In this document: positions 33,650 through 44,962 of the stretch, in pieces
How the letters are laid out: each line of letters opens with the position of its first letter
How positions within the stretch are numbered: position 1 is the first letter of the stretch
DNA from: Closterium sp. NIES-65
Lineage: Eukaryota; Streptophyta; Zygnematophyceae; Desmidiales; Closteriaceae
Direction: 5' to 3'
Length of the DNA: 64,000 nucleotides
Assembly (NCBI GenBank): GCA_948144175.1
Contig: CANXME010002304.1
Location: 62,001 to 126,000, forward strand
Made by a program: the position numbers and the translations under genes
Notes under the pieces: model-generated
What the model was told of the DNA's origin: nothing
What the model saw: the letters and a program-made list of their open reading frames with translations, nothing else
The model's database searches: none

Positions 33650-33883
33650 CACCCCCATAGGCAAAGTGGGGGAGAACTAGGGGTCACAAGACCAGTCAAA
33701 GCAAAGCAAGGCAACACAAGCTCAGGGTGGATCTCAAGGATACCACACAAATTCCGAGCACAAGCAAGTGGTCACAAGACCAGTTCACATGCAGGGTTTA
33801 TAATAGAGCAAGAGGTACAGTGATCACAACCTAGCAAGAGTGAACATGCAGGTATATATATAGAGATCACAGTACAAGCAAGG

Positions 33884-36800
33884 TCAAGAGGTAAGCAAGT
33901 GAGGCCCAGTGGGCACAAGACCAAGAAGAGTGCAAAAGCGCTGATGGTCAACAGGCGGAAGCGCCTTGGTGAACACATCAGCGGTGTTGGCCGCAGTGGC
34001 CACGTAACGCAGACGAAGCTGACCACGCTGCTGCAGCTCTCGAGCAAGGAAGTAGCGCAGAGCTATGTGCTTCGTTCTGTGCTCCAGTCTGTGCTCCTCA
34101 CACAAGGCAATGGCTGCCTTGTTGTCGACCTACAGCACTGGAGGAGAACGAGGCTGCTCTCCAAGGTCGGTCAGCAAGTAGGTGAGCCAGCGTAGCTCCT
34201 GGGCCGCCATGGCTGTGGCGTAGATCTCAGCCTCACAACTGGAGCTGAGAACAGAAGAAGAGCGTGTAGAACGCCAAGAAACAGAGCCAGAGCCAAGGCT
34301 GAAGGAGTAACCCTGAGACGACCGCTGAGTAGCCTGGTCGTCTGCCCACGAAGCGTCTGAGTGCCCAGTAAGAACAGGTCGGTCTCGCCCTCCAAGCACT
34401 AGCCCCATGCCCGACGTACTGCACAAGTAGCGCAACACCCTCTTCGCTGCAATCATGTGCTCTGGTCGGTGTCTCCCAGGAGCAACATAACGTGCCAAGA
34501 TGCTAAGAGGGTATGCGAGGTCACGTCGAGTGCAGGTCATCAGGTACATGAGGCAGCCAACAAGCTCTGGGTACGGGCCACTCGGCTCTACGGACTCATC
34601 CGAAGGCAGAGCTGAGAGCGAGTGGCTAGTAGACAGAGGAGTGGCCTGAGGCGAGGAGTACGGGAAGCCGAAGCGCTGAAGGACCTGCTGCACCATGTGT
34701 GACTGAGTGAAGGTGATGGTGCAGCGTGCTCTGTCCCGGGTGATCCGCAAGCCAAGATAGCTTGTCAGTTCACCCAGGTCTGTGCACGTGTGTCTCTTCT
34801 GCAGCTCCGACTTCACGTGGGCGAGTCCGGCTGTGTCAGCAGTGGCAAAGACCAAGTCGTCGACGTACACGAGAATGTAGAACGGCGGCAGCGAGGTGTC
34901 GGTGCGTAGAAACAGCGACGGGTCAGCAGTAGAAGGAGCAAAACCAAGAGCCACAAGTGTAGTCCTCAGTGTGTCGTGCCACTCACGTGTCGCCTGGCGG
35001 AGACCGTAGACTGGCCGCCGGAGGCTCCACTGGGTACCAGGAGGGAACGTCCCAGTGAAGCCAGGTGGGCGGCGCAGCCAGATCTCCTCGTGCAGAGTGC
35101 CCTGTAGGAAAGCAGTGCTGAAGTCAAGGCAGTGGAGCTCGTAGTCACGCTGAGCAGCGACGTGCAGCAGAACCCGAAGAGTGGTCATCTTCGGGGTCGG
35201 GGAGAAGGTCAGGAAGAAGTCAACTCCCGCTCGCTGTCTGAAGCCTCGTGCAACGTAACGCGCCTTGAAGACAGGCGGAGAACCCGGCGGCCGCTTCACC
35301 GTGAAAATCCACATGCCACTGACGATGTTCGCCCCAGGTGGGGGAACCTCGTCGACGTAGGTGCCTGTGGACTTCCAGGAAGCCATCTCTGCATCCATGG
35401 CTGACTGCCACTGAGAGGAGTAGGGACCCTCTATCGCCTCTGCGTAAGAGCGTGGGGTCGGGATGTCTGGTGCATCCGGGTCTCCCTCAGGGGCAACAAG
35501 CATGGACACGAGATGGGGCAAAGCAGCGGCAAAGCACTGAAACTCCTCCTGCCTGTCCTCAAGGACGTCAGTGCCAAGAGCACACTCACCCCCGACGGAC
35601 GGAGGACAGACAGACTCAGACTCAGCGACAAGGCTGGCGGCGTAGTCTAGACGACAGGCGGCAGCAAAGTCAAGAAGCTCAGCAACTAGAGCAGACGCAG
35701 CAGAGGACTCAAAGGTAGGGTCAGTGACAACAGTGGCAAGGAGACGCGCGACAGTAGGACTGGCAGCACGAACAAGGTCTGACAGTGGGTCAGCAACGGT
35801 AGGAAGAGAGGACGCAGGAGGAGACGGCAGAGGGACGCGCTGTGGAGCAGTGGACTGACGCAGGGTCATGTAGTGAGTGCCTAGGACAGGAGGAGGACGC
35901 TCACGTGGAACACGACGACCAGTGCGTGCAGTGCGGACAGGCAACTCTGGACGAGACTCAGAAGGCACAGGACTAGACTCTGGTGACGGAGGGCGAGACT
36001 CAGGCTCACGACGCTCTGTGAAGCTACCTGTCGGCGCAGTGTAAGGAGAAGGACCAGGCAGGGGAGAGGCGGGCTGTAACTGTGACTGCGACAGGACAGG
36101 CGGTGGACTCAGTAGTGGAGGAGGAGTAGGACCAGGAGGGGGCGGAAGGCCAAGAACCTGCTGAAGGAGTGGAACGTAGTACGGCCGCTCAGCAACTCCA
36201 GCTCCAGACTCCTCAGTAGCTCCAGTACCTCCAGCAGCTCCAGCAGCACCAGCACCAGCAGCACTAGTACCAGCAGCACCTCCAGCTGCTCCAGCAGCAC
36301 CAGCACCAGCAGCACTAGTACCAGCAGCACCTCCAGTGGCTCTAGTAGCACCAGCACCAGCAGCACTAGTACCAGCAGCACCTCCAGCAGCTCCAGCAGC
36401 ACCAGCACTAGTGCCAGCAGCACCTCAAGCAGCGACTCCAACTCCCGGGTCCTCAGTAACTCCAGCTCCAGACTCCTCAGCAGCTCCAGCAGCACCAGCA
36501 CCAGCAGCACTAGTACCAGCAGCACCTCCGGCAGCTCCAGCAGCACCTCCAGCCGCTCCAGCAGCACCTCCATCAACACCCCGAAGGCTGCAGTACTGTA
36601 AGTACCACTCGTGCAGCTGCTCCGAGGAGAGGGGTCCGCCAGGTGTAGGACTCCCAGGCTCAGCAACTCCAGCTCCAGACTCCTCAGCAGCTCCAGCAGC
36701 ACCAGTAGCAGTAGCAGCACCTCCAGCAGCTCCAGCAACACCAGCACCAGCAGCACTAGTACCAGCAGCACCAGCACCAGCAGCACTAGTACCAGCAGCA

Positions 36801-39412
36801 CCTCTAGTAGCTCCAGTAGCACCAGCACCAGCAGCACTAGTACCAGCAGCACCTCCAGCAACTCCAGCAGCACCAGCACCAGCAGCAAGGTCCGTGACAC
36901 CAGGCGCGCCACTCCTGAGAGTGCAGCGCCTCTCGTACCACTCACGGATCCGCTCAAGAGAGGGCAGCTCCCGCGGAGGCGGAGAGGCACCAGAACCAGT
37001 CCTAGCAGCAGTCCTAGCTCTAGAGGCACCTCTCCGGAGGCTGCAGTACTGTAAGTACCACTCGTGCAGCTGCTCCGAGGAGAGGGCTCCGCCAGGTGTA
37101 GGACTCCCAGGCTCAGCACCCCCAGACTCAGAGCCCCCAGACTCCGGACTCCGCGGCTCAGCACTCCCAGGCTCAGCACCCCCAGTCTCAGCACCCCCAG
37201 GCTCAGCACCCCCAGACTCAGCACCTCCAGGCTCAGCACCCCCAGACTCAGCACCCCCAGGCTCAGCACCCCCAGGCTCCGCACGCTCAGGCTCAGCACC
37301 CCTAGCAGGACGCGAGTCAACAGCTACCTCAACAGGCTCGCCCGCGTCTACCTGGGACACACCTGAGGGAGCGGCACCCTGAGGGGGGAGGGGGTCTACG
37401 ACAGCAGCACCTGGCGCGAGGAAGAGAGGCGGGGGGGGAAGCGGGGCAGTGCGGTAGGGGAAGAGGCGGTAGAAGGGCACGGACTCGTCAAAGGTGACGT
37501 CCTGAGAGGGTAGGACCCGGCACGAGGTGACGTGGTAAAACTGCCAACCAGACGCGTCAGGGACAAAGCCAAGGAAGACACAAGGAACAGCACGGGAGGA
37601 GAGCTTGTCTGCAGACGTATCGCGGACAAAAGCTCGAGAACCCCAGACCCGGAAACGCGACGCATCGCCAACCTCCCCCGTCCACAGCAGTGTGGGCGAG
37701 ATCTCCGGCAAGGAGACACGGGGCCAGAGGTTGAGCTGATGCGCAGCGTACCGGACCGCAAACGGCCACAGAAAGTGGGGAGCAGCCGCGTGGATTAAGG
37801 AGGTACGAGCGACCTCCATGACCAAGCCAATGCGGCGCTCAGCAACCCCATTCTGCTGTGGAGAGGCCGGAAGCGTGAACGACTGCTCAATGCCGTGGTC
37901 GGCACAGTAGGCCGCCAAGAGGTCGGAGGAGAACTCACCACCTCTGTCAGAGTGCAAGCGCAGGACAGGAAACTCCGAGCGAAAACGCTCACTGAGCTGA
38001 AGACGGGCTCTGCGGATCCAGGGGATCAAAACAGCAGGGACCTCACCCTTGGTGCGCAAGGGGAAGACCGTGGTGTAGCGCGAGAAGTCATCAACAACGA
38101 TCAGGAAGTACCTCTCCCGACCCTGACCACGGACGCGGGCTGGGCCCCACACGTCCATGTGGAGCGTCTGCAAGGGAGCAGTCGTCGGGGGAAACGAGGA
38201 GGAGTGAGGAGCGGCGCGCTGCCGCCCCTCGACACAGGGAAGACAGGTAGGAGCAGGCGAGGGTGGGAGGGGAGGCAGGACCCGGGGAAGACCAGAGACA
38301 AGGAACCGTTGGTGCATGGCACGAAGCCGCTGCACCGACGGGTGACCAAGTCGGTGGTGCCAGAGGACAGTCTCGTGCGCCAGAGAGCGACACGAGCAGG
38401 GGGCAGACAGCTGACCTGACGCAGACGCAGACGCAGCTACCTGAGGGGACTCAGTGGTCAGTGTGTACAGGTCCGACCCCGGCTGCCGAGTGAAGGTAGC
38501 CAAGTGGCGGCCCGTCTGAGCACACGTGCAGTGTGTCACGCGCTCGTAGGCGGGAGTGAACTGGTGAACACCCCCGTCCTGGAGGGTACAACCCGCCACC
38601 AAGTTCGTAGAGAACGAGGGGAGGTGGAGACCGGACAGTGTGCCCGACGGGACCGCAGGACAAGGAAGGACAGTGGAGGAGGTCGCAATGACCGGACCCC
38701 CAGAGGGGTCAGCGAGGGAGACAGCAACTGGCCGAGTAAGTGGCTCAAGGGCAGTGCGGTCACGAAAGAAACAGCGCGAAGCGCCTGAGTCTAGAGTGAA
38801 GGTGTGTAGTGCCTCAGTGGACTCAGTCGTACCTGAAGCAGCAGTCTCACCAGCACCGGGGGTAGCGGACACGCAGGCACCTAGAGCAGTAGCCGCACCA
38901 GCACCTGGGGCAGCTGACACACAAGCACCTGTCACAGCAGACGCACTGGCACCTAGAGCAGCAGCCCGGACAGACACGGCAGTAAGGACACTGTCAAAGT
39001 CGCGAGCAAAGACGTCAACCCGAGCGTGCAGCAGCTCCAGCCAGGGGGGGGACTCGGCCTCATCGCCAAACACCTCACGCCAGGTGTCACTCAGAGAAGC
39101 AAAGCAGCGAGCCTCAGTGTGCCCAAGCGTCCCACAGGTCTGACCAGCCCGATCACCTGTGCGAATGACGTAGGGGCAGCGGACAGTGCCCGAACACCCC
39201 CCACTCTGAGCGTACCACTCATGCAGCTGTCGGCCTGTAGGGGTCGGGGGCGGACGCTGCTGCTGCTGCCGCACTGGGCCACTACAAGCAGCTCCCAAAC
39301 TACCGACTCCGGAACGACTCCCACTGCTGCCACTCCGACCACACCAGCTGGCGTACCACTCACGAAGCTGTAGTGACGTGAGGGAGAAACGCGGACGACC
39401 CTGGAGCTGCAT
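33884..39412 (-). pseudogene. Gag-Pol pseudogene of copia A2
   Basis: From the ATG at 39412 to the stop at 33884 the reading frame is unchanged (1843 codons), broken only by TGA at 36427-36425 and TAG at 34132-34130. The first stop is in the Gly/Ala linker. The second replaces the Tyr before VDN in RNase H. The frame starts at the gag LREWY region and the C-x13-C-x4-H-x4-C motif, so about 375 gag residues present in A1 are missing. Protease (LDSGAS), the HHCC region, integrase ([25 protein letters not shown]), the pentapeptide linker, RT (VYVDDL) and RNase H are otherwise well preserved. Even without the stops it could not form a capsid alone. Confidence 0.92.
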
Positions 39413-39489
39413 CTGGCGAAGCCAGGAGCAGCAGTAGCAGCAGTAGCGGCACTAAAAGCAGGAGCAGCAGTAGTAGCGCTAGTAGTGCA

Positions 39490-39956
39490 GACAGGGCAGT
39501 GCTCACCAGTGGTCGGCGCGGCAGGCGCAAGGCGGCTGCTGCAGCGGCGGGCGGCTCCAGGGGCGGCTGCTGCAGCGGCGGGCGGCTCCAGTGGCTGCTG
39601 CTGCAGTGGCGGGCGGCTCCAAGGGCTGCTGCTGCAGTGGCGTGCGACTCCAGGGGCCAGGGGCGGCTGCTGCAGCGGTGGCGACTCCAGGGGCCAGGGG
39701 CGGCTGCTGCAGCGGCGGGCGGCTCTAGGGGCTGCTGCTGCAGTGGCGAGCGGCTCCAGGGGCGGCTGCTGCAGCGGCGGGCGGCTCCAGGGGCGGCTGC
39801 TGTAGCGGTGGCGACTCCCTTTTTTTTTTTTTAATTAATTATTTATTTTAGGGTTTGGCAGAGCGCACTCGGCGCTGCAGAGGCGGCTCGCGGGCTGCAG
39901 CGAGGGGGGGGGGGGGCGGGCGGCGCGCGGCTCCCCAGGGCGCAGCGACGGGGCAG

Positions 39957-39989
<33 letters not shown>

Positions 39990-40610
39990 CGCGCGCGGCT
40001 CCCTAGGGCGTCGCGACGGGGCAGCGGGGGGTCGCGCGCGGCTCCCCAGGGCGTCGCGATGAGTCAGCGGGGGCCGAGCGCGGCTCACCAGGGCGTTGTG
40101 ACAGGGCAGCGGGGGCCGAGCGCGGCTCCCCAGGGCGTCGTGACGGGGCAGCGGGGGGCCGAGCGCGGCTCCCCAGGGCGACGCGACGGGACAGCGGGGG
40201 TCGCGCGCGGCTCCCCAGGGCAGCGCGACGAGGCAGCGGGGGGTCGCGCGCGGCTTACTAGGGCAGCGCGACGGGGCAGCGGGGGGGCGACACGAGAGTC
40301 GTAGAAGCAGCGCCCACGGGCGACACGCGGCTCGGCAGGGCAGCGCGCTGGCTGCAGGGGCGGCTCTCGGGCCTGACGGGCCTGCACAGGCGGCTCGGGG
40401 GGGCCTGGCGGGTCTGCAGAGGCGGCTCGGGGGCCTGACGGACCTGCAGGGGCGGCTCGAGGGCGCACGAGGGCGCACGAGGGCGTACGAGGGCGCACGA
40501 GGGCGCACGAAAGGCGCACGAAGGCGCACTAGCAGAGAACGGCGCACGAGGGCGCACGAGGGCGCACGAGGGCGCACGTAGGTAGGTAGGTAGCGGTGGG
40601 CCCTAAAAAA
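39490..40610 (-). repeat. A2 leader minisatellites
   Basis: About 39530-39815 repeats GGCTGCTGCAGCGGCGGGCG-like units. About 39890-40300 repeats CGGCTCCCCAGGGCGTCGCG-like units of about 44 bp, interrupted by a G-run of 31 nt at 39959-39989. About 40460-40575 repeats GAGGGCGCAC. These words differ from those of the A1 leader although the position is the same. Confidence 0.85.
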
Positions 40611-40646
40611 AAAACCGGTCCTAACGAAGGACCTGCTCTGAAACCA

Positions 40647-40776
40647 TGTCAGAATAAGCGAACAGGAATGAATTGACTAGCAGTGAAATGAGTACAAGTA
40701 GGAAACCCTAGAATTGTGTACCCCCTATAGGCTAACCCACTGTAGCCTAAACAGATAGAACATATGATGTTTGACA
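40647..40776 (-). repeat. A2 5' LTR
   Basis: 130 bp, followed by the AGGAC duplication on its outer side and the primer site on its inner side. Confidence 0.93.
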
Positions 40777-40842
40777 AGGACAGCAGCGGAAGCTAACGGG
40801 GGGGGGGGGGGCTAAGGATGAGGTGAGCCTAGGTAGAGAGGT

Positions 40843-41066
40843 GGTTGCCTATTGGCTTACTGGCGGGTGAGGGAGGATTTCAAGGGTTTGAGGGAGATGG
40901 TTGCCTATTGGCTTACTGGCGGGTGAGGGAGGATTTCAAGGGTTTGAGGGAGATGGTTGCCTATTGGCTTACTGGCGGGTGAGGGAGGATTTCAAGGGTT
41001 TGAGGTAGATGGTTGCCTATTGGCTTACTGGCGGGTGAGGGAGGATTTCAAGGGTTTGAGGGAGAT
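40843..41066 (+). repeat. 56-bp tandem duplication (four copies) inside the hAT domain
   Basis: Copies start at 40843, 40899, 40955 and 41011 with GGTTGCCTATTGGCTTACTG and are nearly identical. Since 56 is not a multiple of three, each copy is read in a different frame. Confidence 0.95.
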
Positions 41067-41265
41067 GGCTCGAGACTACCTGGCTGTGCTCGCCACCTCC
41101 ACTGCTAGTGAGCGAGCCTTTTGTCATGGTAGGAACGTTATTAATTGGCAACGTCACTGCCTTAGCGCTGGCCGTGTTCGCGCCATTATGGCTATCAAGT
41201 CATGGATGGAGCAGTACACTAGCGGCAGGAGCCTCCTGTGCACACACGCTCGAGGAGCTTTGTTA
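40843..41265 (+). pseudogene. hAT transposase C-terminal dimerisation domain
   Basis: The frame ending at 41266 reads LAYWRVREDFKGLREMARDY, then LAVLATSTASERAFCHGRN, then VINWQRHCLSAGRVRAIMAIKSW. This is the hAT dimerisation domain (compare ArdYLaipaTSvaSERvFS). It is preceded by a four-fold 56-bp duplication that shifts the frame. It probably belongs with the catalytic remnant at 31740-32240, now 8.6 kb away because of A3 and A2. About 250-300 residues in between are absent. Confidence 0.85.
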
Positions 41266-41622
41266 TGAGGGTGAGGGCGATGGCTTTTGACACGTGCAGG
41301 GCTGTTGAGATAGACTTGTGGTTGTTGTTTCATTGCATGATGTTTTCTGCCTTGGAGGTGCTTGAACAGTTACTTATTTATTTGGTCATACCGTGTCGGT
41401 TTGTGTAATGTGTACCCCAAACCGTTCAGAACACCTAAACCAACCGTAGGTGCGAGTTGTGAGCTAGAGCATTGTACTTCCCAAGTAACCATAAATGGTT
41501 TAATAAACCAACAAGCATAAATGCTGTTCAAAAATGTTTTGACATAACTGGTTTACCCGACCTTAAAAAACTACCTTAAAAAAAAGCCATCACGGGTATG
41601 CCCGACCCCCCTACGAGTATAC
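41266..41622. other. hAT 3' flank, no gene
   Basis: Non-coding. It contains ACCCGACC/GGGTATGCCCGACC words near 41550-41610 that recur on the other side of the chimeric copia (50164-50340), so the two parts were once joined. Confidence 0.5.
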
Positions 41623-42564
41623 TGTCAGAACTGTCAACGGGAGTGTTGTGTGGCCCTGTCCTCGCTTGGGCGGAGCCGACCTTGTGGTCGGACGTGCGGG
41701 GGATGCAGCCGACAACCAGCAGTAGGCACGGGGGCCACTGCAAGGGCGCCGAGCTGGAGGCTGCCTGGCTGGAGGGCGCCGAGCAGGAGGACGCCGTCCT
41801 GGGCGCCTAGACGGCGTCCGGGGAGGCTGGACGCCGACCCAGGCGTCTGCACGGCGTCCCAGGAGGTTGGACGCCGACCTGGGCGTCTGCACGGCGTCCT
41901 GTGGGCCCGGACGCCGACCTGGACGTCTGGTTGGCGTCCTGGGAGGCTGGACGCCGCCCTGGACGTCTGCACGGCGTCCTGGGCGTCTGGACGCCGACCT
42001 GGGAGTTTGAACGGCGTCCTGGGCGCCTGGACGCCGGACTGGGGACGCCGGTCATGTGTGTGGCCGGCTACGGACGGAGCTGGTCGACCAGGCGCGGTTG
42101 CCCGGTCGACCGGGATACCCGGGCGACGTGTGCGAGTGTCGCCGGGGTGGAGTCTGCGAGGCCGACCTCGGGGGTGGTATCCCGAGGTCGACGTGGCTGG
42201 TAGGCGCAGTTGCTGGCGTGGAGTCAGCCAGGCGTCTGCGCTGTGCACGTGACAAGGACGAGTGCACCAACCAGCTGCACGCACCTGCGAATCAGGTGCA
42301 CCGTTGTCCTGCGGGTGCAACGCTGTGCAGCCGACTTGCTGCAGCGTTGGCATTCCATGGACTTACAACGTTGGCGCACCGCTACTCTGCAACGCTGGAG
42401 CAGTGCGAGCGCTGCTGTGCTGGAGCGCGGTCGACCATGCTGCGCTGGAGGTCGACCAGCAGCCTAGCTAGCTCTGATGTAATCTGTGTTGCCAATGTTG
42501 TTACTAACCATTGTTCTGAACTTTTCCTAGTGGATTTCTTGCCAACTTTCCCTGTGAACTAGCA
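41623..42564 (+). repeat. Family B 5' LTR (long)
   Basis: About 940 bp, TG..CA. The end is set at GTGAACTAGCA by comparison with the remnant at 5350-5745. No clear initiator tRNA-Met primer site follows, so the 3' border is less certain than the 5' one. Confidence 0.6.
41808..42045. repeat. Minisatellite in the family B LTR
   Basis: Four to five diverged copies of a roughly 60-bp unit containing GGACGCCGACCTGGGCGTCT and GCACGGCGTCCTGGG. Confidence 0.75.
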
Positions 42565-42789
42565 AGTGTGTGCGCACAAGGAAACGACTAAGGAACGAAC
42601 GAACGCAGAGATCACACGAGCACACGTGCCTAGCCCGTAGTCTAGCTCTCGTTGCAGCGGTTATCTCCGCATGGTGCGGTGAGCGTGGAGGACACCGCGA
42701 TGTAGTTCAGTCTAGCCGACCTCACACCAACCGTGTTCGTAGACCGGCAGCCGTGCAGTCACTAGCGTGCGCGTAGGTGACGCTGAGGT

Positions 42790-44962
42790 GATGGACACCC
42801 TGGAGGCACAGCTGGAGGATGCGAGGAGACGCCATGAGGCCCAGGAGTACGGGGCGATACCCTGGGCAGTCCTCGAGGCAGGACTCCGCTCCGTGTGGGC
42901 GGCGGAGCACCCCCCTTCTCGGCCTGCCTCTCCTCGACCGGTGAACAACGACGGCGGCGTCGACGTGGGCGTCAACGCCGGTGGAGGCCAGGTCGACCTA
43001 CCAAGTCACCGACGACTTGTTCATCTCCCAGCTGGAGGGGCAGCTGACGCACCTGCGTATGAGCGACGAGGAGACGGCGACCGACTACTGCAACCGAGCC
43101 CGGCGAATTCTCGCCACCATCAGGATCGCCGGCGCCCAGTACTCGACGGCGTCGTACGTCACCCACGTCATGCAGGGGCTCTCGAGCAGCTACAACCTCC
43201 TGAAGCGGCTGTCCATGGCGCCGAGCACGAGGCACACGCTCAACGAGGACAATTTGACCTCGTACATCCTGCAGGACGAGGCGATGCAGGAAGCTGAGCG
43301 GTCCCAGGAGCTCTTGGCGCAGGCGAATTTGGTCGCCCCGGCGAAGCAAGGTGGCCGACCGGGGCAGCGTGGGCAGTCTGGCGGCAGTGGTAGCAGTGGC
43401 TGGAAGCCGAGCAAGGACGCCGACAAGAAGAAGTCGGCTAAGGATAGCGGTCGTGGAGGAGGAGGCCGACGCCGGGAATGCTAGCTGTGCGGCGACCCCG
43501 ATCACCTCTCCTTCGAGTGCCCCGACCGCAGCGATACCGACGACGACGACGCCAAGGGAGGCCGCGGTAGGTCGGCTAACCGTCGTCCCCGTCGAGGAAA
43601 TCAACCGCGCAAGGAGAAGCAGTCGACAAAGTCGACCACGGCGAAGTACGCCGACTCCTCTGCTGGCGGCAAGGAGCGAGGCGACAAGGCGGCGTCGTGC
43701 TCGCTGGTCGGCGTCGTGGAACCGACCGTCTCGCTGGCGCCGGAGGCCGGTGAGGACTTCCAGGCGGTGGCGGCAGCTGTGCAGGCGAACCCGGCGGTGG
43801 TCCTGCTCGACAGCGGCTGCTCGCACCACCTAATGGGAACAAAGGAGGCCTTCATCGACCTGGGGCCGAGCGGCGACGTGAAGCACGTGCGCGGCTTCAA
43901 TGGGGCGCTGCAGGACGTTCAGGGCCGTGGCACTGTCGCTCTGAAAGGGGAGGCCGGGAAGCGGGTGCTCATCCCCGACGTGCTGTTCGTGCCCGGCGTC
44001 CGGGCAAACCTACTTTCGGCCGGCCAGCTGAAGGAGCACGGCGTGAAGCTGCAGGAGGACGGCGACGGGATGCTCCTCGTCTCAGCGGCGTGAGAGGTGC
44101 TCGGCCGGGCAACGTACACCGGGCGTGTACTCTGCACCGACCTGCGCCCCTGCTCGGCCAAGCAGACGACGCCCAGCATGGAGGTAGTGGCCCTGCGAGC
44201 GTCTCGGGGACGAAGGCAACGCCGGAAAAACTGCACGCGAGGCTTGCGCACGTCGGCATGGACACCATCCGGAGCTCGGCGAAGCACGAGGTCGCCACCG
44301 GGCTGGACCTCAAGTCGGCGTCTGGCGCCGACTCACCGTGTGTTTCGTGCGTCGGCGGGAAGCTGGCGCGACACACCTTCACCGACAAAGGCTCTGACGC
44401 CGACGAAGTGCTGGCCGTCGTGCACATCGACCTGTGCGGGTCGTTTCGCGTGGCTGCCAAGGATGGTAGCCTGTACTTCTTGCTGCTGAAGGACCGCAAG
44501 ACCCGCTACGTGTGGGTGAGGCCGGTCGCCAAGAAGTCGGATGCGTTGCGGGAGTTCGTGCAGTGGCTGGCGGTGGGTGAGAGGCAGACAAAGAAGTCGG
44601 TGTTGATGCTGCGCTCTGATCGGGGAGGGGAGTTCCTCGGGAAGCAGTTCACCGACTTCGTGAACGGCAAGGGGATCGTCCACGACCTGACCCGCCCGTA
44701 CACCCCGCAGCAGAACGGCATGGCGGAGCGGGAGATGAGGACTGTGGTGGAGTCGGTGCGCACGATGCTGCTGCACATGGGCGTGCAGCACCACTGGTGG
44801 CACCTAGCTCTGCGGCAGGCCGTCTGGGTCCGCAACTGCCTTGAGCGGTCGGCGCTGCCGCCGGGGACGGCGCCGTACCAGCTGCTCACCGGGAAGAAGC
44901 ACGGCGTGTCGCTGGCATGGGTGTGGGGCTGCATGGCGCAGTTCTTGGTCCCCGAGCAGCAG
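42790..44962 (+). pseudogene. Family B copia gag-protease-integrase
   Basis: Begins near the ATG at 42790 (MDTLEAQLEDARRR), shifts frame near 42980, then reads gag (FISQLEGQLTHLRMSDEETA) to a CCHC knuckle C-x2-C-x4-H-x4-C at about 43480-43525. The second knuckle position is a TAG stop (43484). Protease follows (LLDSGCSHHLMG near 43805). A TGA at 44091 and a frame change near 44170-44210 precede GAG-pre-integrase and integrase (VVHIDLCGSF, LRSDRGGEF, TPQQNGMAE). From about 44210 the frame is open through the junction into family A. RT and RNase H of family B are absent. Confidence 0.85.

Larger units (their letters stand above)
33520..40776 (-). mobile_element. Ty1/copia element A2, nearly intact but dead
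   Basis: 7257 bp with 130-bp LTRs at 33520-33649 and 40647-40776 that differ at one position by eye. It is flanked by AGGAC on both sides (33515-33519 and 40777-40781). The primer site on the minus strand is TGGTTTCAGAGC (40646-40635) and the polypurine tract is at 33660-33650. Most of gag is deleted and two nonsense codons interrupt pol. The low LTR divergence makes it younger than C1 but older than A1. Confidence 0.93.

Noticed and set aside
36336..37382. 348-residue Pro/Ala plus-strand frame
   Set aside because: Antisense of the A2 Gly/Ala linker minisatellite.
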